Source: Phycicoccus duodecadis (GTDB lineage Bacteria; Actinomycetota; Actinomycetes; Actinomycetales; Dermatophilaceae). From it: 64,000 bases of DNA. Shown here piece after piece: positions 1 through 7,236 of this stretch (position 1 is its first letter; every line of letters starts with the position of its first letter). The translations under genes were made by a program, and so were the position numbers. The stretch is from NCBI RefSeq assembly GCF_002846495.1, contig NZ_PJNE01000001.1, positions 1,302,001 through 1,366,000 on the forward strand, in the 5' to 3' direction. The notes under the pieces are model-generated. The model was not told the origin of the DNA. It did no database searches and saw only the letters and a list, made by a program, of their open reading frames with translations.

Positions 1-2
1 AA

Positions 3-491
3 CGCGACTGGGACCTGCAGCACGACGTCATGGCCAAGGGCTCCTTCCTCGTCTCCCGGGCCGCTGCCCGGGTGATGCTCGCGCAGGACCTCGGCGGCGA
101 CATCGTCTACATCTCGAGCAAGAACGCGGTCTTCGCCGGTCCCAACAACCTCGCCTACGGTGCCGCGAAGGCCGACCAGGCGCACCAGGTGCGGCTGCTG
201 GCGGCCGAGCTGGGGCCCCACGGCATCCGGGTCAACGGGGTCAACCCCGACGGCGTCGTCCGCGGCTCGGGCATCTTCGCGGGCGGGTGGGGTGCCGAGC
301 GGGCCAAGGTCTACGGCGTGCCCGAGGAGGATCTCGGCGCTTTCTACGCCCAGCGGACCCTTCTCAAGCGCGAGGTCCTCCCCGAGCACGTCGCGAACGC
401 CGTCTTCGCCCTGACCGCCGGCGAGCTCTCGCACACCACCGGCCTGCACGTGCCCGTCGACGCCGGCGTCGCCGCCGCCTTCCTGCGCTGA
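3..491 (+). CDS. RhaEW-type rhamnulose-1-phosphate aldolase/short-chain dehydrogenase, C-terminal part
   Basis: The reading frame is open from the window edge and encodes the last 162 residues of a longer protein. What is visible is a classical SDR Rossmann domain: strand and catalytic Ser in IVYISSKN, the Tyr/Lys pair in AYGAAK, the NPDGVV segment after the fifth strand, and an SDR-like C-terminal helix plus VDAG. The NPDGV signature and the adjacent rhamnulokinase match the dehydrogenase half of the bifunctional rhamnulose-1-phosphate aldolase/L-lactaldehyde dehydrogenase used for L-rhamnose catabolism in actinobacteria. The aldolase half would lie upstream, outside the window. The stop codon is one base before the ATG of the kinase, so the two are co-transcribed. 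The assignment as RhaEW rather than another SDR is inference from motif and context. Confidence 0.8.
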   Translation, partial: RDWDLQHDVMAKGSFLVSRAAARVMLAQDLGGDIVYISSKNAVFAGPNNLAYGAAKADQAHQVRLLAAELGPHGIRVNGVNPDGVVRGSGIFAGGWGAERAKVYGVPEEDLGAFYAQRTLLKREVLPEHVANAVFALTAGELSHTTGLHVPVDAGVAAAFLR

Positions 492-492
492 C

Positions 493-2829
493 ATGGACGC
501 CCTCCCGGACGACGCCGCCCCCGTCCGCCCCCGCCGCGCCGGCCCCGTCACGCGCGCCTACGCGGCCGTCGACCTGGGGGCCTCCAGCGGCCGGGTCGTC
601 CTCGGGCTCGTCGACCACGAGGCCGTCACCGTCCACGAGGTGCACCGGTTCCCGAACGTGCCGGTGCAGCAGGACGGCGTCCTCGCGTGGGACGTCGACG
701 CGCTGTTCGCTCAGACCCTCACGGGCCTCGGAGCCGCGGTCGCGGAGTGCGGCCGGCGCGGGGCGCGCCTCGAGGGCGTCGGCGTCGACGCGTGGGGCGT
801 CGACTTCGCCCTCGTCGACGACGAGGGCCGCCGGACCGGCCCGGTCCGCTCGCACCGGGGGGTCGGGGATCCGCGTCCGCTCGTCGCTGCCCGGGGCATC
901 GACGAGTCCGAGGTCTACGCCGCCACCGGGGTCCCCGACCAAGCCATCAACACCTCGGTCCAGCTGGCGGCCGCCGTCGCCGCCGGCGAGCACGCCGGTG
1001 ACGGGCTCCTCTTCGTCCCCGACCTGTGGGTCCAGCTGCTCACCGGCCAGCGGGGGACCGAGCCCACCATCGCCTCGACGAGCCAGCTCCTCGACCCCCG
1101 CGTCGACCGCTGGCTGCCCCAGCTGCTCGAGGCCCACGGGGCGGGCGGCATCCGGATGCCGCCCGTGTCCGAGCTCGGTGCGGTGGCCGGGCGGACGACC
1201 CCGGACATCACGGCCCGGCTGGGGCTGAGCGCGCCCGTGCCCGTCATCCGGGTCGCCGGGCACGACACCGCGAGCGCGTTCGCCTTCGCCCGGCCGGTCG
1301 AGCGCGGCGCCCGCGTCGAGGGGCTGGTGTCCAGCGGCACGTGGTCGCTGGTCGGGCTCCCGCTGGCCGAGCCGCTGACCATCGAGGAGGCGCTCGCGGC
1401 CGGCTTCACCAACGAGCGGGGGGTCGACGGCGTGCTGCTGGTCCGCAACCTCAACGGGATGTGGCTGCTCCAGCAGTGCCTCGCCCACTGGGCCGGCGAG
1501 GACGGTGCGCCGGTCCCCCTCGGTGACCTGCTCGCCGCCGCGGGCGCCGGGCCCGGCCACGAGGCCGTGCTCGACGTCGCCGACGAGCGACTGCTGCCGC
1601 CGGGGGACATGCCGGCCCGGATCGCGGTGCTCTGCGCGGAGGCCGGCCGGCCGCTGGACGGGTCGCGGGCCGACGTCGTCCGGGCCGTCCTCGACAGTCT
1701 CGCCGCGGCGTACGCCGACGCGCTCGGGGAGGCGGCCGCTCTCGCGGGCTGCACGGTCGGCCGGGTGCGCGTCGTCGGCGGCGGGGCGCGCAACGCGGTC
1801 CTGTGCCAGCTCACCGCCGACGCCACCGGCCTGCCCGTCACCGCAGGGCCCGTGGAGGCCTCGGCGATCGGCAACATCGCCGTCCAGGCCGTCGTCTCCG
1901 GCGCGCGGTCGACGGTCGAGGAGGTCTACCAGGACCTCACCGGCACCGGCTCGGACGCGGTGACCTACCGGCCGCGGGGCGAGCGGCACCACGACGACCA
2001 CCCCGGAGGGCATCCCGTGACCAGCAGCACCGCGACGACGAGCAGCGCGACCGCAGGCACCGCGAGCGCGCTGGAGGCGCTGGTCCGGGTCTCCCGCGCG
2101 GTCGGCGAGCCGCACCGCGACCTCGCCCTCCTCGCCGAGGGGAACACGTCGGTACGCTCGGGGCCGGGCCGGATGCTCGTCAAGGCCTCGGGCTCGAGCC
2201 TGCGGACCGCCACGGCTGAGGACTTCGTCGACGTCGACCTCGCCCGGGTGATGCGCCTCGTCGACTCCGAGCATCCTGTGGACGACGACGGCGTGGCCGC
2301 CGCGATGCGCGACGCCGTCCCCTCCGGCGGCCGCCGCCCCTCGGTCGAAGCGCTCCTGCACGCGGTGTGCCTCGAGGTGCCGCAGGTGGGGGCGGTCATC
2401 CACACCCACCCCGTGGTCGTCAACGCCCTGCTGTGTTCCGACCGGGCCGAGGCCCTCGTCGGGGGCAGCCTCTTCCCCGACCAGGTGGTCGTCCTCGGCC
2501 GGCACAACCTCCTCGTCCCGTACGTCGACCCGGGCCTGCCGCTGGCCCGCGAGGTGCTGGCCCGGCTGCGGGCGTTCGTCGCCGAGCACGGCACCCACCC
2601 GCGGGTGCTCTACCTGCGCAACCACGGCATCTTCACCCTCGGCGCCGACCCCGACGACGCCTTCGCCGTCACCGAGATGGCGGTGAAGTCGGCCCGGATC
2701 CTGCACGGAGCCCTTGCGGTGGGCGCGGCCGTCCCCCTCGACCCGGCCCACGCCGAGCGCATCGACACCCGACCCGACGAGGCGTTCCGGCGGCGGCGGC
2801 TCGCCGGGACCGAGGAGGAACAGCCATGA
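493..2829 (+). CDS. rhaB: Rhamnulokinase fused in frame to class II aldolase/adducin-family protein
   Basis: One 778-codon frame encodes two enzymes. Residues about 23-500 are an FGGY/ASKHA sugar kinase: the phosphate-1 motif DLGASSGR (27-34), GHDTASAFA (about 256), SSGTWSLVG (about 280) and the adenosine-site GGGARNAVLCQL (about 430). This fits RhaB, which phosphorylates L-rhamnulose for the neighbouring RhaEW aldolase. From codon 509 a class II aldolase domain begins. Usual RhaB length is about 490 residues, so the kinase is complete and the aldolase is extra. An in-frame GTG at 2017 has a GGAGG 6 bases before it, and its GTGA would supply a TGA to the kinase if the kinase were read one base later. 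The fusion therefore looks like a recent or artefactual +1 event, possibly in the GGGG run at 1976-1979. Start: ATG 493; GTG 547 is possible. Confidence 0.8.
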   Translation: MDALPDDAAPVRPRRAGPVTRAYAAVDLGASSGRVVLGLVDHEAVTVHEVHRFPNVPVQQDGVLAWDVDALFAQTLTGLGAAVAECGRRGARLEGVGVDAWGVDFALVDDEGRRTGPVRSHRGVGDPRPLVAARGIDESEVYAATGVPDQAINTSVQLAAAVAAGEHAGDGLLFVPDLWVQLLTGQRGTEPTIASTSQLLDPRVDRWLPQLLEAHGAGGIRMPPVSELGAVAGRTTPDITARLGLSAPVPVIRVAGHDTASAFAFARPVERGARVEGLVSSGTWSLVGLPLAEPLTIEEALAAGFTNERGVDGVLLVRNLNGMWLLQQCLAHWAGEDGAPVPLGDLLAAAGAGPGHEAVLDVADERLLPPGDMPARIAVLCAEAGRPLDGSRADVVRAVLDSLAAAYADALGEAAALAGCTVGRVRVVGGGARNAVLCQLTADATGLPVTAGPVEASAIGNIAVQAVVSGARSTVEEVYQDLTGTGSDAVTYRPRGERHHDDHPGGHPVTSSTATTSSATAGTASALEALVRVSRAVGEPHRDLALLAEGNTSVRSGPGRMLVKASGSSLRTATAEDFVDVDLARVMRLVDSEHPVDDDGVAAAMRDAVPSGGRRPSVEALLHAVCLEVPQVGAVIHTHPVVVNALLCSDRAEALVGGSLFPDQVVVLGRHNLLVPYVDPGLPLAREVLARLRAFVAEHGTHPRVLYLRNHGIFTLGADPDDAFAVTEMAVKSARILHGALAVGAAVPLDPAHAERIDTRPDEAFRRRRLAGTEEEQP
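2017..2829 (+). CDS. Class II aldolase/adducin-family protein (internal start of the fused frame)
   Basis: Read from GTG 2017 this is a 270-residue class II aldolase, the usual length for a free-standing member. Visible are the GNTSVRSG phosphate loop near residue 45, the metal-binding HTHP (129-132) and a third His in LRNHG (203). These enzymes use a divalent metal to cleave or decarboxylate sugar phosphates such as fuculose-1-P, ribulose-5-P or 3-oxo-tetronate-4-P. The exact substrate cannot be read from the sequence. A rhamnulose-1-P aldolase is already expected in RhaEW, so this is either a second aldolase for a related deoxy-sugar or a pathway branch. It has its own Shine-Dalgarno and is followed by an SDR gene through an ATGA overlap. 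I think it is translated separately even if a fusion is also made. Confidence 0.65.
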   Translation: MTSSTATTSSATAGTASALEALVRVSRAVGEPHRDLALLAEGNTSVRSGPGRMLVKASGSSLRTATAEDFVDVDLARVMRLVDSEHPVDDDGVAAAMRDAVPSGGRRPSVEALLHAVCLEVPQVGAVIHTHPVVVNALLCSDRAEALVGGSLFPDQVVVLGRHNLLVPYVDPGLPLAREVLARLRAFVAEHGTHPRVLYLRNHGIFTLGADPDDAFAVTEMAVKSARILHGALAVGAAVPLDPAHAERIDTRPDEAFRRRRLAGTEEEQP

Positions 2830-3560
2830 GCACGACCCAGGACCTCACCGGCGCGGTGGCCGTCGTCACCGGCGCGAGCTCCGGCATCGGCCGCTCCTAC
2901 GCGCGCACGCTCTCGGGGGCCGGCGCGACGGTGGTGCTCGTGGCCCGCAGTGCCGACCGCCTGGCGGCGGTCGCCGAGGCGCTCCCCGGGCCGTCACTGG
3001 TCGTCCCCGGCGACGTCTCGGACACCGCGTTCTGCACCGAGGTCGCCGCGCGCACCCTGGCCGAGCACGGCCGCATCGACGTGCTGCTCTCCAACGCCGG
3101 CGTCTACGTCCCCGGCCCCTTCGCCGAGACCGACCTCGGGGCACTGCAGGAGCTGGTCGGTGTCAACGTCCTCGGGGCGATGGCCATGGTGCGAGCGGTG
3201 CTCCCGGCCATGGTCGAGGCGGGGCACGGCGACGTCGTGATGACCAGCTCGGTCTCGGGCCACCAGTCGATCCACTGGGAGCCGGTCTACTCCGCCTCGA
3301 AACACGCCGTGCAGGCCTTCACCCACGGGGTGCGCCGCCAGCTGGTCGGGACCGGGGTGCGGATGGGTGCGATCGCTCCCGGCGTCGTCCTCAACGAGCT
3401 CTGGGGGGTGGCGGAGGGCGCCGACGTCGCCGCGGAGGTCGCGGCCGGGCGGGGCATCACGTCCGAGGACGTCGCCGACGCCGTCCTGTGGATGCTGACC
3501 CGGCCGCGACACGTCGCCATCCGCGACCTCGTCATCCTCCCCACCAACCAGGAGATCTGA
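2826..3560 (+). CDS. SDR-family NAD(P)-dependent oxidoreductase
   Basis: A 244-residue classical short-chain dehydrogenase. The nucleotide-binding TGASSGIG lies at residues 15-22, an NAG motif (LLSNAGVY) near 91, the catalytic Ser in TSSVSG (about 141) and YSASK with Tyr155/Lys159. The ATG sits in an ATGA overlap with the aldolase stop, so the two are translationally coupled and probably act on one substrate: aldolase products such as lactaldehyde or dihydroxyacetone are plausible, but this is inference. Together with the aldolase it repeats, as separate genes, the aldolase plus SDR architecture of RhaEW. It is the last gene of the operon; an inverted repeat begins at its stop codon. Confidence 0.8.
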   Translation: MSTTQDLTGAVAVVTGASSGIGRSYARTLSGAGATVVLVARSADRLAAVAEALPGPSLVVPGDVSDTAFCTEVAARTLAEHGRIDVLLSNAGVYVPGPFAETDLGALQELVGVNVLGAMAMVRAVLPAMVEAGHGDVVMTSSVSGHQSIHWEPVYSASKHAVQAFTHGVRRQLVGTGVRMGAIAPGVVLNELWGVAEGADVAAEVAAGRGITSEDVADAVLWMLTRPRHVAIRDLVILPTNQEI

Positions 3561-3608
3561 GGGGCGCCCGGGGTCCGTCTCGTCGGTCACAGGCGCGCGG
3601 CGCCCCTC
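3559..3608 (+). terminator. Inverted repeat after the rhamnose operon
   Basis: GAGGGGCGCC (3559-3568) is perfectly complementary to GGCGCCCCTC (3599-3608), a 10-bp all but GC stem with a 30-nt loop. It starts inside the SDR stop codon. There is no U-run, which is common for actinobacterial terminators. Read as a probable end of the rha transcript. Confidence 0.5.
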
Positions 3609-3672
3609 CCGCGGAGGAGGAGGCTGGAACCAGCAGCCGCCCACGCGGACGGACTGCGCGGAGGTGTCGGAC

Positions 3673-4410
3673 ATGACTGGGACCCTGGATCGGCCGCTCG
3701 TCACGGGTCGCGAGCGCTATCCCCTCGCCGCGGACGCGTTCCTGGGCGCGGCCCTGATCTTCCTCGTCGCCGTCGTCGCCCAGGAGGGCATCGCCTACCT
3801 GCTGGCGGCCGGAGAGCCGGCGACCTGGACACCGCCGGTATGGCTGGAGGCGATCGGTGCGCTGGGGATGCCGCTGGCCGTCGTCGGCGGCCCGCTGCTC
3901 GCCTGGCGGGTCCACGGCCGGCACCTCGGCTGGCGCGAGCTCGTGGCCGCAGTCGTCGGAGCGATGCTCGGCGGTGCCGTGTTCGGGGTCGCGTTCCTCC
4001 TCCTCTTCTTCCTCACCCGCCTCGTCCCGGGCCCCGCCGCGAGGGACGAGGGGCCGTGGGCCATGGTCATCGTCGCCGCGCTCGGCGTCGTGGCCTTCCT
4101 CTGCCGGCCCGTCATCGTCGCCGTCCGCGACCTCGCCGGGCCGAGGGCGCATCCGCGGCGGCACGGGCTCCGGCTCGTGGTCGTGGTGCTCGGTCTGGCC
4201 GCCGTCGTGGCCGGCGTGATGGTCGGCGGCGAGACGGCCGAGCTGGGCATGTTCATGCTGCTGCCGGCGGTCCCGGCCGCGGTCGCCGCGACCGCCATGG
4301 ACTGGTGGCGCGCCGGGCCGGGGTCCCCCCTCAGTCGGCGAGGAAGTCCCGCACCGCCGCGACGAACCGCCGCGGCTCGGTGGCGTGGACGAGGTGCCCC
4401 GCCTCGATGA
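3673..4410 (+). CDS. Multi-pass membrane protein of unknown function
   Basis: 245 residues with about six hydrophobic segments (for example FLGAALIFLVAVVAQ, LVAAVVGAMLGGAVFG, VMIVAALGVVAFL-like and MLLPAVPAAVAATA). I do not recognise a family. The ATG at 3673 is chosen over GTG 3664 because the GTG lies inside the GGAGG Shine-Dalgarno (3660-3664), which is 8 bases from the ATG. The last 80 bp overlap the 3' end of the convergent hydrolase gene. The protein tail there is Arg/Pro/Ala-rich low-complexity sequence, so it may reflect loss of an earlier stop codon. No operon partner is visible. Confidence 0.6.
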   Translation: MTGTLDRPLVTGRERYPLAADAFLGAALIFLVAVVAQEGIAYLLAAGEPATWTPPVWLEAIGALGMPLAVVGGPLLAWRVHGRHLGWRELVAAVVGAMLGGAVFGVAFLLLFFLTRLVPGPAARDEGPWAMVIVAALGVVAFLCRPVIVAVRDLAGPRAHPRRHGLRLVVVVLGLAAVVAGVMVGGETAELGMFMLLPAVPAAVAATAMDWWRAGPGSPLSRRGSPAPPRRTAAARWRGRGAPPR

Positions 4411-5026
4411 CCGCGAGGCGGCCGTCCGGCAGTGCCTGGACGAGCTCGCGCACGTGCCCCTGGTCGACGTGGCTGGCGGCTCCCCCACCCACGACCAGGG
4501 TGGGCGCGACGACCTGCGGCACGAGCTCGCGCCATCCCGGGTGGGGGTCGTCGATCTCGGGCCGCACCTGCTCGACGACGGCCCAGTCGAACGCGAGCTC
4601 GCCCGGCGGGCGGCTCGGCGGGGAGGGGGCGCGCGGGTGCGGCATCCCGACGTCCTCCAGAACGAGGCGGCGCACCCGCCCCGGCCGCTCGGCGGCGACC
4701 CGGAGGGCCACCAGCCCACCGAGCGAGTGCCCGACGAGGTCGACCGCCGGCTCGTCGAGGACGTCGAGGAGCGCCGCGACGTCGGCAGCCATCAGCGCGG
4801 TCGAGTAGCGGCCGGGGCGGTCGCTGTCGCCGTGCCCGCGCAGGTCCACGGCGTGGGTGGTGCGGTGCGCGGCGAGGTCGTGCGCGACGTGGTCCCAGTC
4901 GCGCGCGGTCAGCCCGGTGCCCGGCAGCAGCACCACGGGAGGCGCGACCTGCGACGTGCGCGCCACCCGGACGAGCCGCGCGAGGTGCACGCCCCCGCCG
5001 ACGTCGACCCGCTCCACGCTCGCCAT
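4331..5026 (-). CDS. Alpha/beta-fold hydrolase
   Basis: 231 residues with the full alpha/beta-hydrolase pattern: oxyanion region LLPGTGLTARDW (33-44), DLRGHGDSDRPG (61-72), nucleophile elbow GHSLGG with Ser101, probable acid Asp188 in the PTLVVGGG...D strand, and His211 in EAGHLVH. The short cap between residues about 128 and 165 is Pro-rich. This is the MhpC/esterase-like group, and the substrate is not predictable. It is a single gene, convergent with the upstream membrane protein. The start is ATG 5026. CAGATT lies 6 nt upstream with no convincing spaced Shine-Dalgarno. It could be MenH-like on fold alone, but it is unlinked to the men genes and I do not call it so. Confidence 0.75.
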   Translation of the reverse strand: MASVERVDVGGGVHLARLVRVARTSQVAPPVVLLPGTGLTARDWDHVAHDLAAHRTTHAVDLRGHGDSDRPGRYSTALMAADVAALLDVLDEPAVDLVGHSLGGLVALRVAAERPGRVRRLVLEDVGMPHPRAPSPPSRPPGELAFDWAVVEQVRPEIDDPHPGWRELVPQVVAPTLVVGGGAASHVDQGHVRELVQALPDGRLAVIEAGHLVHATEPRRFVAAVRDFLAD

Positions 5027-5091
5027 CCTCCCAATCTGCGGTACGGCCCGGTCGCCGGCAAGCGGTCGGGCCGGCGCGGCCGCCGCGCGTG

Positions 5092-5544
5092 TCAGGCGGG
5101 GAAGTCGGGGCCCGCCTCCAGGCGCAGCCGGAGCAGCACGTCCAGGGCCACCGAGTCACCGTCCCGGCCACCCGCTCCGACCTGGAGCGGGGCGTCGCTG
5201 GGCTCGACGTGGACGCCGAGCAACCGCCCGCGCAGGCTGGGCGCCGCGACGAGGACGTACCAGCGGCCGTCCGTGCCGACGGCGGCCCGCTGGTCCCGCC
5301 GGACGTACCAGCCGACGATGTCGGTGCGCAGGCTCCCGCCGCCGCTGTACGGGAGGGCCCGCAGCCGGGTGGGTTCGACGCCCGCCGAGCGCATCGCCTC
5401 GGCGAAGGCCGCCACCATCGGGGCCGTGCGCCGCGCCTCGGCCTCCGCCGCCCGCGCTGCGACCGCGTGGTGGTACTCGGCGTTCTCCCGCGCCTGGCGG
5501 CGACGCACCGCGGCCGCGTCCGTGGGCTCGCTCTCCGGGCTCAT
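5092..5544 (-). CDS. Hypothetical protein
   Basis: 150 residues, family not recognised. The N-terminal third is a charged Ala/Arg/Glu helix (ARENAEYHHAVAARAAEAEA). The C-terminal part is beta-rich with GWYVRRDQRAAVGTDGRWYVL and ends in a short leucine/arginine helix (LDVLLRLRLEAG). There is no signal peptide and no membrane segment. The gene has its own promoter-like hexamer GATGAT 6 nt before the ATG and stands alone between the hydrolase and the 37-residue membrane peptide. It looks like a small cytoplasmic protein of unknown role. Confidence 0.6.
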   Translation of the reverse strand: MSPESEPTDAAAVRRRQARENAEYHHAVAARAAEAEARRTAPMVAAFAEAMRSAGVEPTRLRALPYSGGGSLRTDIVGWYVRRDQRAAVGTDGRWYVLVAAPSLRGRLLGVHVEPSDAPLQVGAGGRDGDSVALDVLLRLRLEAGPDFPA

Positions 5545-5620
5545 GGCCCGATCATCGCAGCGGGCGGGGCGGGGCGGAGCCGGCCACGCGCCCGGCGAGG
5601 CCCTCTACCGCCCTCGGTGG

Positions 5621-5734
5621 CTAGCGGCTGCGCATCTCGCGGACGAAGATCCAGATGAGCCAGAGGCCGCCGGTCAGCAGCGTGAGGATCGCGTCGAACG
5701 CGAAGTTCAAGAGTCCGTATCGCTTGCGAGCCAC
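5621..5734 (-). CDS. Small conserved-looking membrane peptide, 37 residues
   Basis: Reading the minus strand from GTG 5734 gives a 37-residue peptide: a basic start (MARKRYGLLNF), one hydrophobic segment with LTLLTGGLWLIWIF, and a basic end (VREMRSR), closed by TAG. A GGAAGG lies 7 nt before the GTG. The pattern of a positively charged N-terminus, a GGLWLIW membrane helix and a basic tail is typical of tiny single-pass actinobacterial membrane proteins. High GC third positions and the fitting Shine-Dalgarno argue that it is real. Function unknown. Confidence 0.6.
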   Translation of the reverse strand: MARKRYGLLNFAFDAILTLLTGGLWLIWIFVREMRSR

Positions 5735-5931
5735 GGTGGACCTTCCCGGGTACGTGAAGTGCTCGACCCGCGCCGAGCGTCAGCCATCGTCGCACGTGGC
5801 CATCGTCGGGGCCCTCCTCCACCCGGCACGTGCGGACGGGTCGCCGGGATGACGCGGAAGACCGGGAAGGGCGCGGGAGTTTCCCTGCCAGCGGCGAGGT
5901 TCCGCGCCGTCCCCGTGACCCGGGCGCCCCG

Positions 5932-7236
5932 TCAGTCGCCCAGGACGTGGCGGAGGTAGGTGTTGGTGAAGAGCCGGCCGGGGTCGAGACGGTCGCGCAC
6001 CGCACGCCAGTCGTCGAACCGCGGGTAGAGCGCGCGCAGGCGGTCGGCGCCGAGGGTGTGCAGCTTGCCCCAGTGCGGTCGCCCCTCGTGCTCGGCGACG
6101 ATGGCCTCGAAGGCCGCGAACAGGCGCGTGCCGTCCATCCGGTGGTACTGGTGCACCGCGACGTAGGCGTTCTCGCGCTGGTACGCGGTCGAGAGCCAGA
6201 CGTCGTCGGCACCGGTGAACCGCACCTCGACCGGGAAGGGCACCGGCTCGCGGGTGCGCTCGAACCAGCCCCGCAGCTCGCGCAGCACGGGCTCGACGGA
6301 GGCCCGTGGCACCGCGTACTCCGACTCGACGAAGCGCACCTCGCGCGACGAGCAGAACACCTTCCACGAGTCGTCGGCGAACTCACGGGCGCCCAGGGCG
6401 CGTGCGCTCAGCCGGTTCACCCGCACCACCGTGCCCGGCACCCGCGCGGCCACCCGGTTGACGCCCTCGAACACCCGGTTGGCGAGCAGGTCGTCGTCCA
6501 GCCGGGCGCGCCATCGCGGCAGCGGCCCCGGCCCCTCACCCGGCCCGACGACGTCGTTGCGCTTCACCAGCACGCGGTCGGTGTGCGGGAACCAGTGCAT
6601 GTCGAGGTGGTCGTGCGCGTCGGCCAGCGCGTGGATGCCGCCGAGTACCTCGGTGAACGACTCCCCCGACTCGCGGGCGTGCAGCCGGAAGGACGCTACG
6701 CACTGCAGCTCGACCTCGACGACCACCCCGAGCGCGCCGAGCCCCACCCGCGCCGCCTCGAAGACCTCGGGCTGCTCGTCGGCCGAGCAGCGCAGCAGCG
6801 AGCCGTCGGCCAGGACCAGCGTGAGCCCGCCCACCGCCGCCGCGATGCCCTGCCGACGCGTGCCCGTGCCGTGGGTGCCGGTGGCGATGGCCCCGCTGAT
6901 GGTCTGCCGGTCGATGTCGCCCAGGTTGGGCAGCGCCAGGCCGAGGGCCTGCAAGGCGGGGTTCAGCTCGTACAGGGGCGTGCCCGCGGCCACCCGCACC
7001 CGCATCCGGTCCCGGTCGACGCCCACGACCCCGCGCAGCCCGTCGACCCGCAGCAACGTGCCGTCGGTGGCGACCAGCGGGGTGAACGAGTGGCCCGCGC
7101 CGGCCACCCGCAGCGTGCGGCCGCGGCCCGCCGCGGACCGCACCGCAGCGACCACGCCGTCGACGGTCGACACGTCGGTGACCACGGCCGGATGCGCCAC
7201 GACGTTGCCGCCCCAGTTGCGCCACGCGGGGGTCAT
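5932..7236 (-). CDS. D-arabinono-1,4-lactone oxidase-family FAD-linked oxidoreductase
   Basis: 434 residues. The N-terminal half is a VAO/PCMH-type FAD domain: GAGHSF (46-51), whose His49 is in the position used for covalent flavin attachment, then NLGDIDRQTISGAIATGTHGTG (about 104-126). The C-terminal half is an ALO domain ending in the substrate-site HWGKLH (about 388-393) and YPRFDDWRAVRDRLDPGRLF. Family members oxidise sugar lactones or alditols with O2 and release peroxide. Which substrate is used here is unknown. The ATG overlaps the stop of the upstream PLP-aldolase gene by 4 bp (ATGA), so the pair forms one operon. Confidence 0.85.
   Translation of the reverse strand: MTPAWRNWGGNVVAHPAVVTDVSTVDGVVAAVRSAAGRGRTLRVAGAGHSFTPLVATDGTLLRVDGLRGVVGVDRDRMRVRVAAGTPLYELNPALQALGLALPNLGDIDRQTISGAIATGTHGTGTRRQGIAAAVGGLTLVLADGSLLRCSADEQPEVFEAARVGLGALGVVVEVELQCVASFRLHARESGESFTEVLGGIHALADAHDHLDMHWFPHTDRVLVKRNDVVGPGEGPGPLPRWRARLDDDLLANRVFEGVNRVAARVPGTVVRVNRLSARALGAREFADDSWKVFCSSREVRFVESEYAVPRASVEPVLRELRGWFERTREPVPFPVEVRFTGADDVWLSTAYQRENAYVAVHQYHRMDGTRLFAAFEAIVAEHEGRPHWGKLHTLGADRLRALYPRFDDWRAVRDRLDPGRLFTNTYLRHVLGD

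Noticed and set aside
364-2751. 795-codon minus-strand frame across the rhamnose region
   Set aside because: Low-complexity Arg/Gly/Val/Asp antisense of the kinase and aldolase genes; no recognisable domain.
4319-4410. Separate small gene at the 3' end of the membrane protein
   Set aside because: It is simply the overlap with the convergent hydrolase; the Arg/Pro-rich tail shows no independent start.
4331-5026. MenH (SHCHC synthase) for the missing step of menaquinone synthesis
   Set aside because: Only the generic alpha/beta-hydrolase fold supports it; it is 22 kb from the nearest men gene and shows no MenH-specific motif I can name.
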